DNA from: Mycolicibacterium poriferae | GTDB lineage: Bacteria > Actinomycetota > Actinomycetes > Mycobacteriales > Mycobacteriaceae | Direction: 5' to 3' | Length of the DNA: 64,000 bases | NCBI RefSeq assembly: GCF_010728325.1 | Contig: NZ_AP022570.1 | Location: forward strand, 124,001-188,000 | In this document: positions 57,388 to 64,000 of the stretch, piece after piece | Numbering within the stretch: position 1 is the first letter of the stretch | Layout of the letters: each line of letters starts with the position of its first letter | Translations under genes and position numbers: made by a program | The notes under the pieces: model-generated | What the model saw: only the letters and a program-made list of their open reading frames with translations | What the model was told of the DNA's origin: nothing | Database searches by the model: none

Positions 57388-57858
57388 ATGAACCGTGGAG
57401 CACGCCGAATCGCTGTCGCTGTCGGAGGCGCAGCAGTGATCATGGGCCTGTCGGCCTGCGGCGGATCGGATGAAGGCTCGTCGACGTCGGGTGAGACGTC
57501 GACAGCGGCCGCGGCCGAGGGAACCAGCACCGTCACGATCGACGGTCAGGACCAGAGCGTCGAGGGCACCGTGGTGTGCTCGTCAATGGGCGGAAACATG
57601 AACATCGCCATCGGCGACGCGACCACCGGTATCGGTGCCGTGGTCTCCGAGGGGGACGAGCCCAACGTCGTCTCGGTCGGCCTGGGCAACGTCAACGGCG
57701 TCACGCTGGGCTACCAGAGCGGGGTCAACCAGGGCGAAGCCACGGTCCAGAAGGACGGCGACACCTACACCATCTCCGGCACGGCGACCGGTGTCGACAT
57801 GGCCAATCCCATGCAGCCGGTGAACAAGCCGTTCGAGATCCAGGTGACCTGCCCCTGA
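57388..57858 (+). CDS. lpqH: LpqH-type 19-kDa lipoprotein antigen (paralogue 2)
   Basis: The 156-residue protein has lipobox MGLSAC, a Ser/Thr/Ala/Glu-rich linker of about 25 residues, and the LpqH domain: [82 protein letters not shown], ending IQVTCP. It is closer in length and linker to M. tuberculosis LpqH than the upstream paralogue. LpqH is a surface glycolipoprotein and TLR2 ligand; its physiological role is unclear. AAGGAGAG precedes the ATG. The 109-bp gap before it shows no other feature. Confidence 0.85.
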   Translation: MNRGARRIAVAVGGAAVIMGLSACGGSDEGSSTSGETSTAAAAEGTSTVTIDGQDQSVEGTVVCSSMGGNMNIAIGDATTGIGAVVSEGDEPNVVSVGLGNVNGVTLGYQSGVNQGEATVQKDGDTYTISGTATGVDMANPMQPVNKPFEIQVTCP

Positions 57859-57874
57859 CATCAGGGGTGCGGGT

Positions 57875-58225
57875 TCAGAACGGGGTGTAGCCCGCGGCCG
57901 ACTGCCGCAACTGCCAGATCTGCGCCGGACACAGTTCGTTGACGGCCTGATTGATCAGGTATCCGGCCTGGTAGTAGTCGGTGGTGCGGAAGTCGGCCTT
58001 CACCTGGTTCACCAGATCCGCGTACGGCATCGTGGTCGCCACGCGATCGCAGACGCTGCGGCCGTAGCCCAACGCGGCTTCGGCGTTGGGGAAGTTGTAG
58101 CCGGGCCGGACGTGCACGTTGACCAGGTAGGCCACCTCGTCGGCGTGCGCGTTCGGCGCGGCGAACCCGGCCGCGGACACCAGTCCCATCGTGATCGCGG
58201 AAACGACTCCGACCAGCCACTTCAT
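57875..58225 (-). CDS. Secreted DUF732 protein
   Basis: The 116-residue protein has a signal peptide (MKWLVGVVSAITMGLVSAAGFAAPNAHA, cut near 28) and the DUF732 pattern: DEVAYLVNVHVRPGYNFPNAEAALGYGRSVCDRVATTMPYADLVNQVK ... AGYLINQAVNELCPAQ, with two cysteines that probably form a disulfide. The family is common, small and secreted in mycobacteria, with no known function. It is convergent with lpqH. The long frame continuing upstream on this strand is a shadow of other sequence. Confidence 0.85.
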   Translation of the reverse strand: MKWLVGVVSAITMGLVSAAGFAAPNAHADEVAYLVNVHVRPGYNFPNAEAALGYGRSVCDRVATTMPYADLVNQVKADFRTTDYYQAGYLINQAVNELCPAQIWQLRQSAAGYTPF

Positions 58226-58312
58226 GGGACAGACCCTACGCCAGCCGTCCCGGCTGCGGGGCGAATGCCCGATCCTGCCCGCCCAGCAGGACGCCCCGTT
58301 TAGGGTGAGCCC

Positions 58313-58684
58313 ATGAAGCTGACCGTTGCGATGGCGCTGGCCGCGCCGCTGGTGGGATTGACCTTCGCGGCGGGCAACGCGGCGGCACAGCCGAACACGG
58401 TCTGTGACGGTGCCGGCTGCGTGCCCTACGTCGACCGCACCGCCCACCTCGGCGGGTCGTGCGACCAGTCCACCCGCTACAACTTCGGCATCGACGCCTC
58501 GGGCAACACGCTGGCGTGCAACTTCGACGGGCAGTGGGTGTCGGAGACTCCGCTGGTCGGGGTCCGGCTGCTGCGCTCCCCGTGCACCAGCGCCGGCGCG
58601 ACGGCGCAGAGCCCCGACGGGGTTCCCCTGACCTGCGACGGCGTGGCGTGGAGCGCCGACTACTCGGTGATCTTCTACGGCTGA
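58313..58684 (+). CDS. Small secreted Cys-rich protein of unknown function
   Basis: The 123-residue protein has a signal peptide (cut near residue 25, NAAAQ) and six cysteines in the mature part (TVCDGAGCVPYVDR, GSCDQSTRYNFGIDASGNTLACNFDGQW, SPCTSAG, LTCDGVAW), which suggests three disulfides. It recalls small mycobacterial secreted proteins but I cannot name the family. It is divergent from the DUF732 gene and its stop lies inside the 3' end of the convergent dehydrogenase-like gene (10-bp overlap). Confidence 0.7.
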   Translation: MKLTVAMALAAPLVGLTFAAGNAAAQPNTVCDGAGCVPYVDRTAHLGGSCDQSTRYNFGIDASGNTLACNFDGQWVSETPLVGVRLLRSPCTSAGATAQSPDGVPLTCDGVAWSADYSVIFYG

Positions 58685-59754
58685 GCGCCGCCCGCGGTCC
58701 GGAAACCGGCCCCGCTGCGGATCAGCGGCAGCGTCGCCGACGTCGCGAACCCCGGCGGCGCGTCGCAGACGGCGGGGACCGCGTTGAGCACCTGCATCGC
58801 GGTCGCCACATTGGCCGACCGGACATGCTCGGCCAGGCTGGCCTTGCGGCGGAAGCTGGCCAGCGACATGAAGTGGGCCCGCATCGACGGATCGCCCTCG
58901 ATGGTCAGCGTCCAGCCGTGCTGCGGGGCGGGCCAGTGGTCCGGGTACTCGTTGCCGACGGTCCACAGCGTCTCGATCTCGATCAGCGTTTGCCCGTCGC
59001 GCCTTCCGGTCCAGTTCCACCGCTGACCGGCGGTGGTGCCGGCGGCCAGCAGGTGATCGAAGATCTGGTGGTCCGTCCGCGCCGGCACCGCGTCGACGGT
59101 CGCGGTCACCTCGTCGAGGTCGGCGCCGAGTTCGTCACCCAGGAACCACACCTGTTCGGTGAAGATCGAGCTGTTGAACGCGAGGAAGTCGGTGGCCGTC
59201 GGGCTGATCGAGTCGACCGGCTGCCCGAACGCCATGTTGTCGAAGGTGATGCCGGTGCTCTCGTAGGCCGACCAGTCGGCGCGTTCCTGCAGCGTGATCG
59301 AGTCGATGGTGCGGCTCATGCCCGACAACGCCAACGGCAGCACCCCGGACAGGTTCCCCGGGTTCAGGCCGCTGCCGTGGATCGAGCTGGATCCAACTTC
59401 GCACGCCGCGGCGACCCGGTCCCGGTCGGCGGCGGCGATGCGGCGCGGATGGAACATGAACGCCGTCGTCGCCACGTTCTTGCCCGCGGCCAGCAGCGCG
59501 CAGACATCGTCCACCCGGGCGGTGCGCGGCGTGTAGAGCACGCAGTCGGCGTCGAGTCCGAGGATCTCGTCGACGTCGGTGGTGGCCGTGACACCGATCG
59601 GGTCGCGGCCCAGGAGTGTGCCGAGATCGGCGCCGTGCTTGTCGGGCGAGTAGACGCGGGCGCCGACCAGCGCCAGGTCGGGCCGGTGGTCCAGGACCGC
59701 CGTCATCATCTCGGTTCCGACAGCGCCTGTCCCCCACTGGATGACCCGGTACAC
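58675..59754 (-). CDS. NAD(P)H-dependent amine dehydrogenase family protein (paralogue)
   Basis: The 359-residue protein begins at GTG 59754 with YRVIQWGTGAVGTEMM, a Rossmann motif parallel to YRVVQWTTGNVG in the 26765 gene. The C-terminal half also follows that gene (GSGLNPGNLSGVLPLAL, LDEVTATVDAVPARTDHQI). Overall the two are diverged paralogues. Substrate unknown; the family acts on amines or imines in characterised members. A frame extension upstream to 59916 is not conserved. Confidence 0.72.
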   Translation of the reverse strand: MYRVIQWGTGAVGTEMMTAVLDHRPDLALVGARVYSPDKHGADLGTLLGRDPIGVTATTDVDEILGLDADCVLYTPRTARVDDVCALLAAGKNVATTAFMFHPRRIAAADRDRVAAACEVGSSSIHGSGLNPGNLSGVLPLALSGMSRTIDSITLQERADWSAYESTGITFDNMAFGQPVDSISPTATDFLAFNSSIFTEQVWFLGDELGADLDEVTATVDAVPARTDHQIFDHLLAAGTTAGQRWNWTGRRDGQTLIEIETLWTVGNEYPDHWPAPQHGWTLTIEGDPSMRAHFMSLASFRRKASLAEHVRSANVATAMQVLNAVPAVCDAPPGFATSATLPLIRSGAGFRTAGGAQP

Positions 59755-59879
59755 AGTGCTGAACTTAGCAAGGGGGCTGAACCTGACAAGAGGGCGAACG
59801 TCGCGGGAACAGCCCGACGACCACGCATGTTCCGCGCCGGCTCGGTTGAGTCCGCCGGGGATGGGGCACACTCGACAGC

Positions 59880-60221
59880 ATGGGTGATTACGACGACGCA
59901 GGCCCCGACAACACACTCGGCCCCAGCGAATCGCTGGACTCCGACGAGGTCCGCAACGACGACGGCGACATCGTCGTCGATCCGCCCGAACAGTGGATCG
60001 ACGCCGAGGACGACGAGACCCTCGACGAGAGACTCTCCGCCGAAGTCCCCGATGTCGAACCCGACCTCGAACCGGACGACGCGCGGCCGAGCCGGCGGTC
60101 GGCCGGGCAGATCGACGGCACCCCCGAGGACGGCGACTCGTTCTTCACCGTCGCCGACGACGACGAGAAACAGGTCGTGCCCGGCGACGACGAGGCCGAC
60201 TCCATCGTCAGCGACGGGTGA
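59880..60221 (+). CDS. Small, highly acidic protein (DUF5709-like)
   Basis: The 113-residue protein is about one-third Asp and Glu, with no hydrophobic core segments: MGDYDDAGPDNTLGPSESLDSDEVRNDDGDI at the N terminus and DSFFTVADDDEKQVVPGDDEADSIV near the C terminus. Similar short acidic proteins starting GDYD and containing 'DSDEVRNDDGDxVVDPP' are common in mycobacteria and other actinobacteria; function is unknown. It is probably largely disordered. It ends 3 bp from the convergent DeoR gene. Confidence 0.7.
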   Translation: MGDYDDAGPDNTLGPSESLDSDEVRNDDGDIVVDPPEQWIDAEDDETLDERLSAEVPDVEPDLEPDDARPSRRSAGQIDGTPEDGDSFFTVADDDEKQVVPGDDEADSIVSDG

Positions 60222-60224
60222 CCC

Positions 60225-60983
60225 TCACGCCCGGATGACGACCGGGCCCAGCTCCTCGTAGCGCCGCGCCTCGGCAGCCGACAGCTCCGCGCCGGTCACG
60301 ATCGACTCGAAGTCGCGCACCTGGGCGAACCGGCAGAAGCTGCTCTCCCCGAACTTCGACTGGGCGGCGACCAGGATGGGTCTGCGGGCCACCTGCACAG
60401 CGGTGTTCTTGACCGCGGCGACGGCAGGATCCGGCGTGGTCAGACCGTGTTCGAGCGAGATCCCGTTGGTGCCCAGGAACGCGACGTCGATCACCAGGCC
60501 GCGCAGCATGTCGGTGGCCCAGTGATCGACGGTGGCCAGCGTGCGCCCCCGCATCCGGCCACCGAGCAGCAGTACGGTGACGGTGCTGCTGTGCGCGAGC
60601 GCCTCGGCGGCCAGCAGCGACGACGTGACCACGGTGAGCTCCTGCTCGGCGAGCCGTTCGGCGATCAGGCGCGGGGTGAAACCTTCGTCCAGATAGACGG
60701 TTTCGGCACCGTGCAGCAGCTTCGCGGCTTCGGCGGCGATCCGGTGCTTCTGGGCCAGGTCCACCTGGCTGCGGTACTCGACGCCCGACTCGAACGCCGC
60801 CGTCTCCAGCGGGACCGCACCGCCGTGCACGCGCTTGAGCAGACGACGACCCGCCAGAACCTTCAGGTCGCGGCGGATCGTCTCGCTCGCGACGTCCAGC
60901 TCGTCCGCGAGCGAGGCGACCTCGACCCGCCCGCGGGTGCGGGCGAATTCGACGATCCGGTTCTGACGGGTGTCGGAATCCAC
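60225..60983 (-). CDS. DeoR-family transcriptional regulator of the PTS operon
   Basis: The 252-residue protein has the DeoR winged helix (residues 5-58: QNRIVEFARTRGRVEVASLADELDVASETIRRDLKVLAGRRLLKRVHGGAV) and the sugar-phosphate isomerase-like effector domain (AETVYLDEGFTPRLIAERL, TVTVLLLGGRMRGRTLATV, VAFLGTNGIS). Its GTG start directly abuts the stop codon of the PTS gene, so it is the second gene of that operon. It would sense a phosphorylated sugar or polyol made by the PTS and act on the repeat-rich promoter near 63.06-63.10 kb. Confidence 0.88.
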   Translation of the reverse strand: MDSDTRQNRIVEFARTRGRVEVASLADELDVASETIRRDLKVLAGRRLLKRVHGGAVPLETAAFESGVEYRSQVDLAQKHRIAAEAAKLLHGAETVYLDEGFTPRLIAERLAEQELTVVTSSLLAAEALAHSSTVTVLLLGGRMRGRTLATVDHWATDMLRGLVIDVAFLGTNGISLEHGLTTPDPAVAAVKNTAVQVARRPILVAAQSKFGESSFCRFAQVRDFESIVTGAELSAAEARRYEELGPVVIRA

Positions 60984-62981
60984 CTACGTCACGCTACTGG
61001 TGTCACCGGCGATCAGGATCGCCTTGACCTCCTCGGATGTGGTGGCCTCCCGCAGCCGGGCGACATCGTCGGCCTTGAGGAACACCTGGGCGATCTTGGT
61101 CAGCAGAGCCATGTGATCCTTGCCGGCGCCGGCGATACCGACGACGAACTCGGCGGGCTTGCCGTTCCAGTCGATCGGCTCCGGATAGCGCACGAACGAC
61201 AGCCCGGTCCGGCGGATGGTGTCCTTGGCCTCGTTGGTGCCGTGCGGGATCGCCAGCCCGTTACCCATGTAGGTCGAGATCGACTTCTCCCGCTCGTGCA
61301 TCGCCTCCACGTAGGCCGGCTCGACCGCGCCCGCCTGGACCAGGAGGCGGCCCGCTTCGTCGATCGCGGCGGCGGCGTCGGTGGCCGATCCGCTGAGCAC
61401 GATCGAGTCCAGCGCGAGCACGTCACCGTCGGAGCCCGCGGTGTCCTGCTGCTCCTCCGGCTCGGTCGCGTCCCCTCCGGTGCCGCCACCGTTGGTCTGT
61501 TCGAGCTGCTCGACGATCTCGTCGTAACGCGGGCTGGACATGAAGTCGTCGACGGAGACGTGGATGGCCGAGGCGGTCCGCTGCTTGGCCCGTTCGGTCA
61601 GGTCGCGGTGCGAAACCACCAGGTCATAGGTGTCGGTGAGGTTCGAGATCGCGGAGTTGGTCACCTTGACGTCGCCGTATCCGGCCTTCTGGATCTTGCG
61701 GCGCAGCACCGAGGCACCCATCGCCGAGGACCCCATGCCGGCGTCGCAGGCGAACACGATGCTGTGGATCGGGCCTGCCTTGGTGCCGACCAGAGCCGAC
61801 GCCACGCTGGACTTCTTGCCCTTCATCGATTCCATCGACGCGGTGGCGGCGGCCAGGTCGTCCTCGTCACCGCCCTTGTCGGTCTTGAGCAGCAGCCCCG
61901 CGACGGCGAAGGACACCGCGGCCGCACCGAACACCGACAGCGTCACCCCGATGAAGCTGTCACCCGGGGTCTGGGCGTAGACGGCGATGATCGAACCGGG
62001 TGCGGCCGGCGCCCGCAGACCGGAGCCGAACAGCACGTTGATGAACACGCCGGTCATGCCGCCCAGGATGGTGGCCGCGATCAGCTTCGGCTTCATCAGC
62101 ACGTACGGGAAGTAGATCTCGTGGATGCCGCCGAAGAACTGGATGATCGCCGCACCCGGCGCCGATGCGCGCGCCGCGCCCTTGCCGAACACCATGAACG
62201 CCAGCAGCAGCCCCAGGCCCGGGCCGGGGTTGGCCTCGAGCAGGAACAGGATGGACTTGCCGGTCTCCAGCGCCTGGGTGGTGCCCAGCGGGGTCAGCAC
62301 GCCGTGGTTGATCGCGTTGTTGAGGAACAACACCTTGGCAGGCTCGATCAGGATCGACGTCAGCGGCAGCAGGTCGTTGTTGACCAGGAAGTCGACGACG
62401 TTGCCGGCGCCGCGGGTGATCGAGGAGACGATCGGGCCGATGCCGAAGAACCCGATCACCGCCAGGATCAACCCGAGGATGCCGGAGGCGAAGTTGTCGA
62501 CCAGCATCTCGAAGCCGGGACGGATCTTGCCCTCCCACAACGCGTCCAGCTTCTTGATCAGGAACCCGCCCAGCGGGCCCATGATCATGGCGCCCAGGAA
62601 CATCGGCACGTCGGCGCCGGTGACCACACCCACCGTCGCGATCGCGCCGACCACCGCACCGCGGGTGCCGTAGACCATCCGCCCGCCGGTGTAGCCGATC
62701 AGGATCGGCAGCAGGTAGGTGATCATCGGGCCGACGATGCCCGCGCCCTCGAAGTCGCCCCAGCCGCCGATCTGCGCCACCCAGCCGCCGGGATCCCGCA
62801 GCGCGCTGAAGATGCCGGTCAACCAGCCGGCCTCGATGAACAGCGCGGTGATCAGGCCCCAGGCGATGAACGCGCCGATGTTGGGCATGACCATGTTGGA
62901 CAGCGCCGTGCCCAGTTTCTGCACGCGTACCCGGACCCCGGACCGCGACGACGCGTCCTGGCCGGTCACCGTTTGTGACAT
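60984..62981 (-). CDS. mtlA: Mannitol-type PTS permease, fused IICBA
   Basis: The 665-residue protein has a membrane IIC domain (about 20-365, with the MtlA landmarks FLNNAINHGVLTPLG and the GGIHE motif 284-288). IIB follows, with phospho-Cys412 in FACDAGMGSSAMG. After an acidic Gly/Glu-rich linker (495-520) comes IIA with phospho-His580 in GNGLAIPHGTNEAKD. It would import and phosphorylate mannitol or a related polyol with phosphate from HPr. HPr and enzyme I are not in the window. Start is ATG 62981; the upstream extension covers the promoter region. Confidence 0.92.
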   Translation of the reverse strand: MSQTVTGQDASSRSGVRVRVQKLGTALSNMVMPNIGAFIAWGLITALFIEAGWLTGIFSALRDPGGWVAQIGGWGDFEGAGIVGPMITYLLPILIGYTGGRMVYGTRGAVVGAIATVGVVTGADVPMFLGAMIMGPLGGFLIKKLDALWEGKIRPGFEMLVDNFASGILGLILAVIGFFGIGPIVSSITRGAGNVVDFLVNNDLLPLTSILIEPAKVLFLNNAINHGVLTPLGTTQALETGKSILFLLEANPGPGLGLLLAFMVFGKGAARASAPGAAIIQFFGGIHEIYFPYVLMKPKLIAATILGGMTGVFINVLFGSGLRAPAAPGSIIAVYAQTPGDSFIGVTLSVFGAAAVSFAVAGLLLKTDKGGDEDDLAAATASMESMKGKKSSVASALVGTKAGPIHSIVFACDAGMGSSAMGASVLRRKIQKAGYGDVKVTNSAISNLTDTYDLVVSHRDLTERAKQRTASAIHVSVDDFMSSPRYDEIVEQLEQTNGGGTGGDATEPEEQQDTAGSDGDVLALDSIVLSGSATDAAAAIDEAGRLLVQAGAVEPAYVEAMHEREKSISTYMGNGLAIPHGTNEAKDTIRRTGLSFVRYPEPIDWNGKPAEFVVGIAGAGKDHMALLTKIAQVFLKADDVARLREATTSEEVKAILIAGDTSSVT

Positions 62982-63059
62982 ACGAGCCCTCCGATTCGAT
63001 GTGGGCCGTTCGGCCCGGACCGAGACTGGTGATACCAATCACATACATTCAGTACACCG

Positions 63060-63095
63060 CATGAACGGGCATGAATGCAAGCATTCGGTCATGAA
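63060..63095. promoter_or_regulatory. Repeat-rich operator candidate between mtlA and the polyol dehydrogenase
   Basis: CATGAA occurs at 63060-63065, 63070-63075 and 63090-63095, spaced 10 and 20 bp, about one and two helical turns. The perfect palindrome GAATGCAAGCATTC (63073-63086) sits among them. It lies in the 207-bp divergent region. DeoR-type regulators bind such repeated sites; the DeoR gene of this locus is the natural candidate. Confidence 0.55.
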
Positions 63096-63188
63096 TGGTC
63101 AAAGAAATCGGTGGTTTTGTGCCCGGTTGACCGTTAGAGTGCGGTAGAGCACACCAGTTGCAGCGGTCGACACCGAGAGGACCCACCC

Positions 63189-64000
63189 ATGAAGGCATTG
63201 CGCTTCTACGCCCCCGAAGACGTCCGACTGGAGGACGTACCCGAGCCGACCTGCGCGCCCGACGAAGTGAAGATGCGCGTCCGCAACTGTTCGACCTGCG
63301 GCACCGACGTCAAGATCTTCTACAACGGCCATCAGAACCTGACTCCGCCGCGGACCATCGGCCACGAGATCGCCGGCGAGATCGTCGAGGTCGGCGCCGA
63401 TGTCAACGCCATCTACGGCAGCAACTGGCAGGAGGGCGACCGGGTGCAGGTGATCGCCGCGGTGCCGTGCGGCGAGTGCCACGAGTGCCGCAAGGGCTGG
63501 ATGGCGGTGTGCCAGAACCAGACCTCGATGGGCTACCAGTACGACGGCGGGTTCGCCGAATACATGATCGTGCCCCGGCAGGTGCTCAAGGTCGACGGTC
63601 TGAACCGCATCCCCGACAACGTCGGCTTCGACGAGGCGTCGGCGGCCGAGCCGTTCGCCTGCGCCATCAACGCCCAGGAACTGCTCGGGATCGAAGAGGG
63701 CGACACCGTGGTGGTGTTCGGCGCCGGCCCGATCGGCTGCATGCACATCCGCATCGCCCGCGGCGTGCACAAGGTCGGGCCGGTCTACCTCGTCGACGTC
63801 AACGATGCGCGCCTGCAGATGTCGGCCGATGCGGTGAACCCCGACGGCGTCATCAACGCCGCCGAGGTCGACGTGGTCGCGAAGGTGATGGAGCTGACCG
63901 GCGGCCGGGGTGCCGACATCGTGATCACCGCGACCGCGGCCAACATCGCCCAGGAGCAGGCGATCGCGATGGCCGCGCGAAACGGGCGCATCTCGTTCTT
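63189..64000 (+). CDS. Zinc-dependent medium-chain polyol/alcohol dehydrogenase, N-terminal part (cut by window edge)
   Basis: The open frame from ATG 63189 runs past base 64000 with 270 complete codons. It begins MKALRFYAPEDVRLEDVPEP and carries catalytic-zinc residues in NCSTCGTDVK and GHEIAGEIVEVG. The structural zinc cysteines are in CGECHECRKGWMAVC, and the Rossmann motif is VVVFGAGPIGCMHIRIARG. This is the sorbitol/threonine dehydrogenase type. Divergent from the PTS gene, it probably oxidises the imported polyol phosphate, in place of a long-chain mannitol-1-phosphate dehydrogenase. A TAGAGT box (63135-63140) may be its -10. Confidence 0.88.
   Translation, partial: MKALRFYAPEDVRLEDVPEPTCAPDEVKMRVRNCSTCGTDVKIFYNGHQNLTPPRTIGHEIAGEIVEVGADVNAIYGSNWQEGDRVQVIAAVPCGECHECRKGWMAVCQNQTSMGYQYDGGFAEYMIVPRQVLKVDGLNRIPDNVGFDEASAAEPFACAINAQELLGIEEGDTVVVFGAGPIGCMHIRIARGVHKVGPVYLVDVNDARLQMSADAVNPDGVINAAEVDVVAKVMELTGGRGADIVITATAANIAQEQAIAMAARNGRISF

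Noticed and set aside
60447..62978. 843-codon plus-strand frame opposite the PTS and DeoR genes
   Set aside because: Same composition bias; the opposite strand encodes a clear IICBA permease and regulator.

Overview
The window is GC-rich, almost gap-free DNA from a mycobacterium, most probably a rapidly growing environmental Mycolicibacterium. The gene order asd-ask-leuA-dnaQ-murT-gatD-recR-ybaB-amidase-bfaAB-dnaX-aspartate aminotransferase-ffs-tRNA-Ser-lucA follows the Rv3708c-Rv3723 block of M. tuberculosis as I remember it. LpqH-type lipoproteins, DUF732 proteins, F420-dependent oxidoreductases and leaderless GTG/ATG starts 6-7 nt after a TAnnnT box fit the same group. All neighbour comparisons are from memory; no search was run.

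Region 1 (1-11 kb): asd (cut by the window edge) and ask on the minus strand, a nitroreductase, then a six-gene amine/nitrogen cluster: a GlnT/GMAS-type glutamine synthetase relative, three subunits of a split glutamate synthase (N-methylglutamate-synthase-like), a FAD amine oxidoreductase and a XRE-cupin regulator. It sits between ask and leuA. leuA is preceded by a leaderless 13-codon leader peptide with three consecutive Leu codons and a 10-bp GC stem.

Region 2 (11-36.5 kb): conserved housekeeping block. It holds the MurT/GatD peptidoglycan amidation enzyme, RecR with a 25-bp tandem repeat at its 3' end, the tuberculostearate genes bfaA/bfaB, DnaX, SRP RNA, tRNA-Ser(GGA) and LucA. After it come a secreted trypsin-like protease, a thioesterase, the PolD1-LigC1/LigC2 repair genes, an arylsulfatase and a DUF222/HNH protein.

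Region 3 (36.6-52 kb): the most interesting part, two divergent operons around a palindrome-rich promoter at about 44.05-44.22 kb. Rightwards is a complete mycobacterial/rhodococcal (RMM-type) bacterial microcompartment: class III PLP enzyme, acylating aldehyde dehydrogenase with a C-terminal encapsulation helix, BMC-T, an unknown protein with a similar N-terminal helix, BMC-P, BMC-H, a second BMC-T, amino-alcohol kinase, SDR and GntR/HutC regulator. Leftwards are an amino-acid/amine permease and a B12-dependent diol dehydratase whose large and medium subunits are fused, its small subunit and the large reactivase subunit. Both arms would yield an aldehyde such as propanal that the compartment's aldehyde dehydrogenase can convert to an acyl-CoA. 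Inverted repeats of the form TTGG-N5-CCAA lie at the divergent promoter and directly on the -10/+1 region of the gntR promoter, so one regulator may control both arms.

Region 4 (52-60 kb): gluQ and tgt (both acting on the queuosine position of tRNA) bracket an amine oxidase and a P450. Two LpqH-type lipoproteins, small secreted proteins, a second amine-dehydrogenase-family protein and an acidic protein follow.

Region 5 (60-64 kb): a DeoR regulator, a fused mannitol-type PTS permease (IICBA) and a divergent zinc polyol dehydrogenase (cut by the right edge), separated by a promoter with spaced CATGAA repeats around a perfect palindrome. No rRNA, insertion sequence, CRISPR array or prophage was seen. 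The only gap above 300 bp (24,596-24,961) holds the SRP RNA and tRNA genes.
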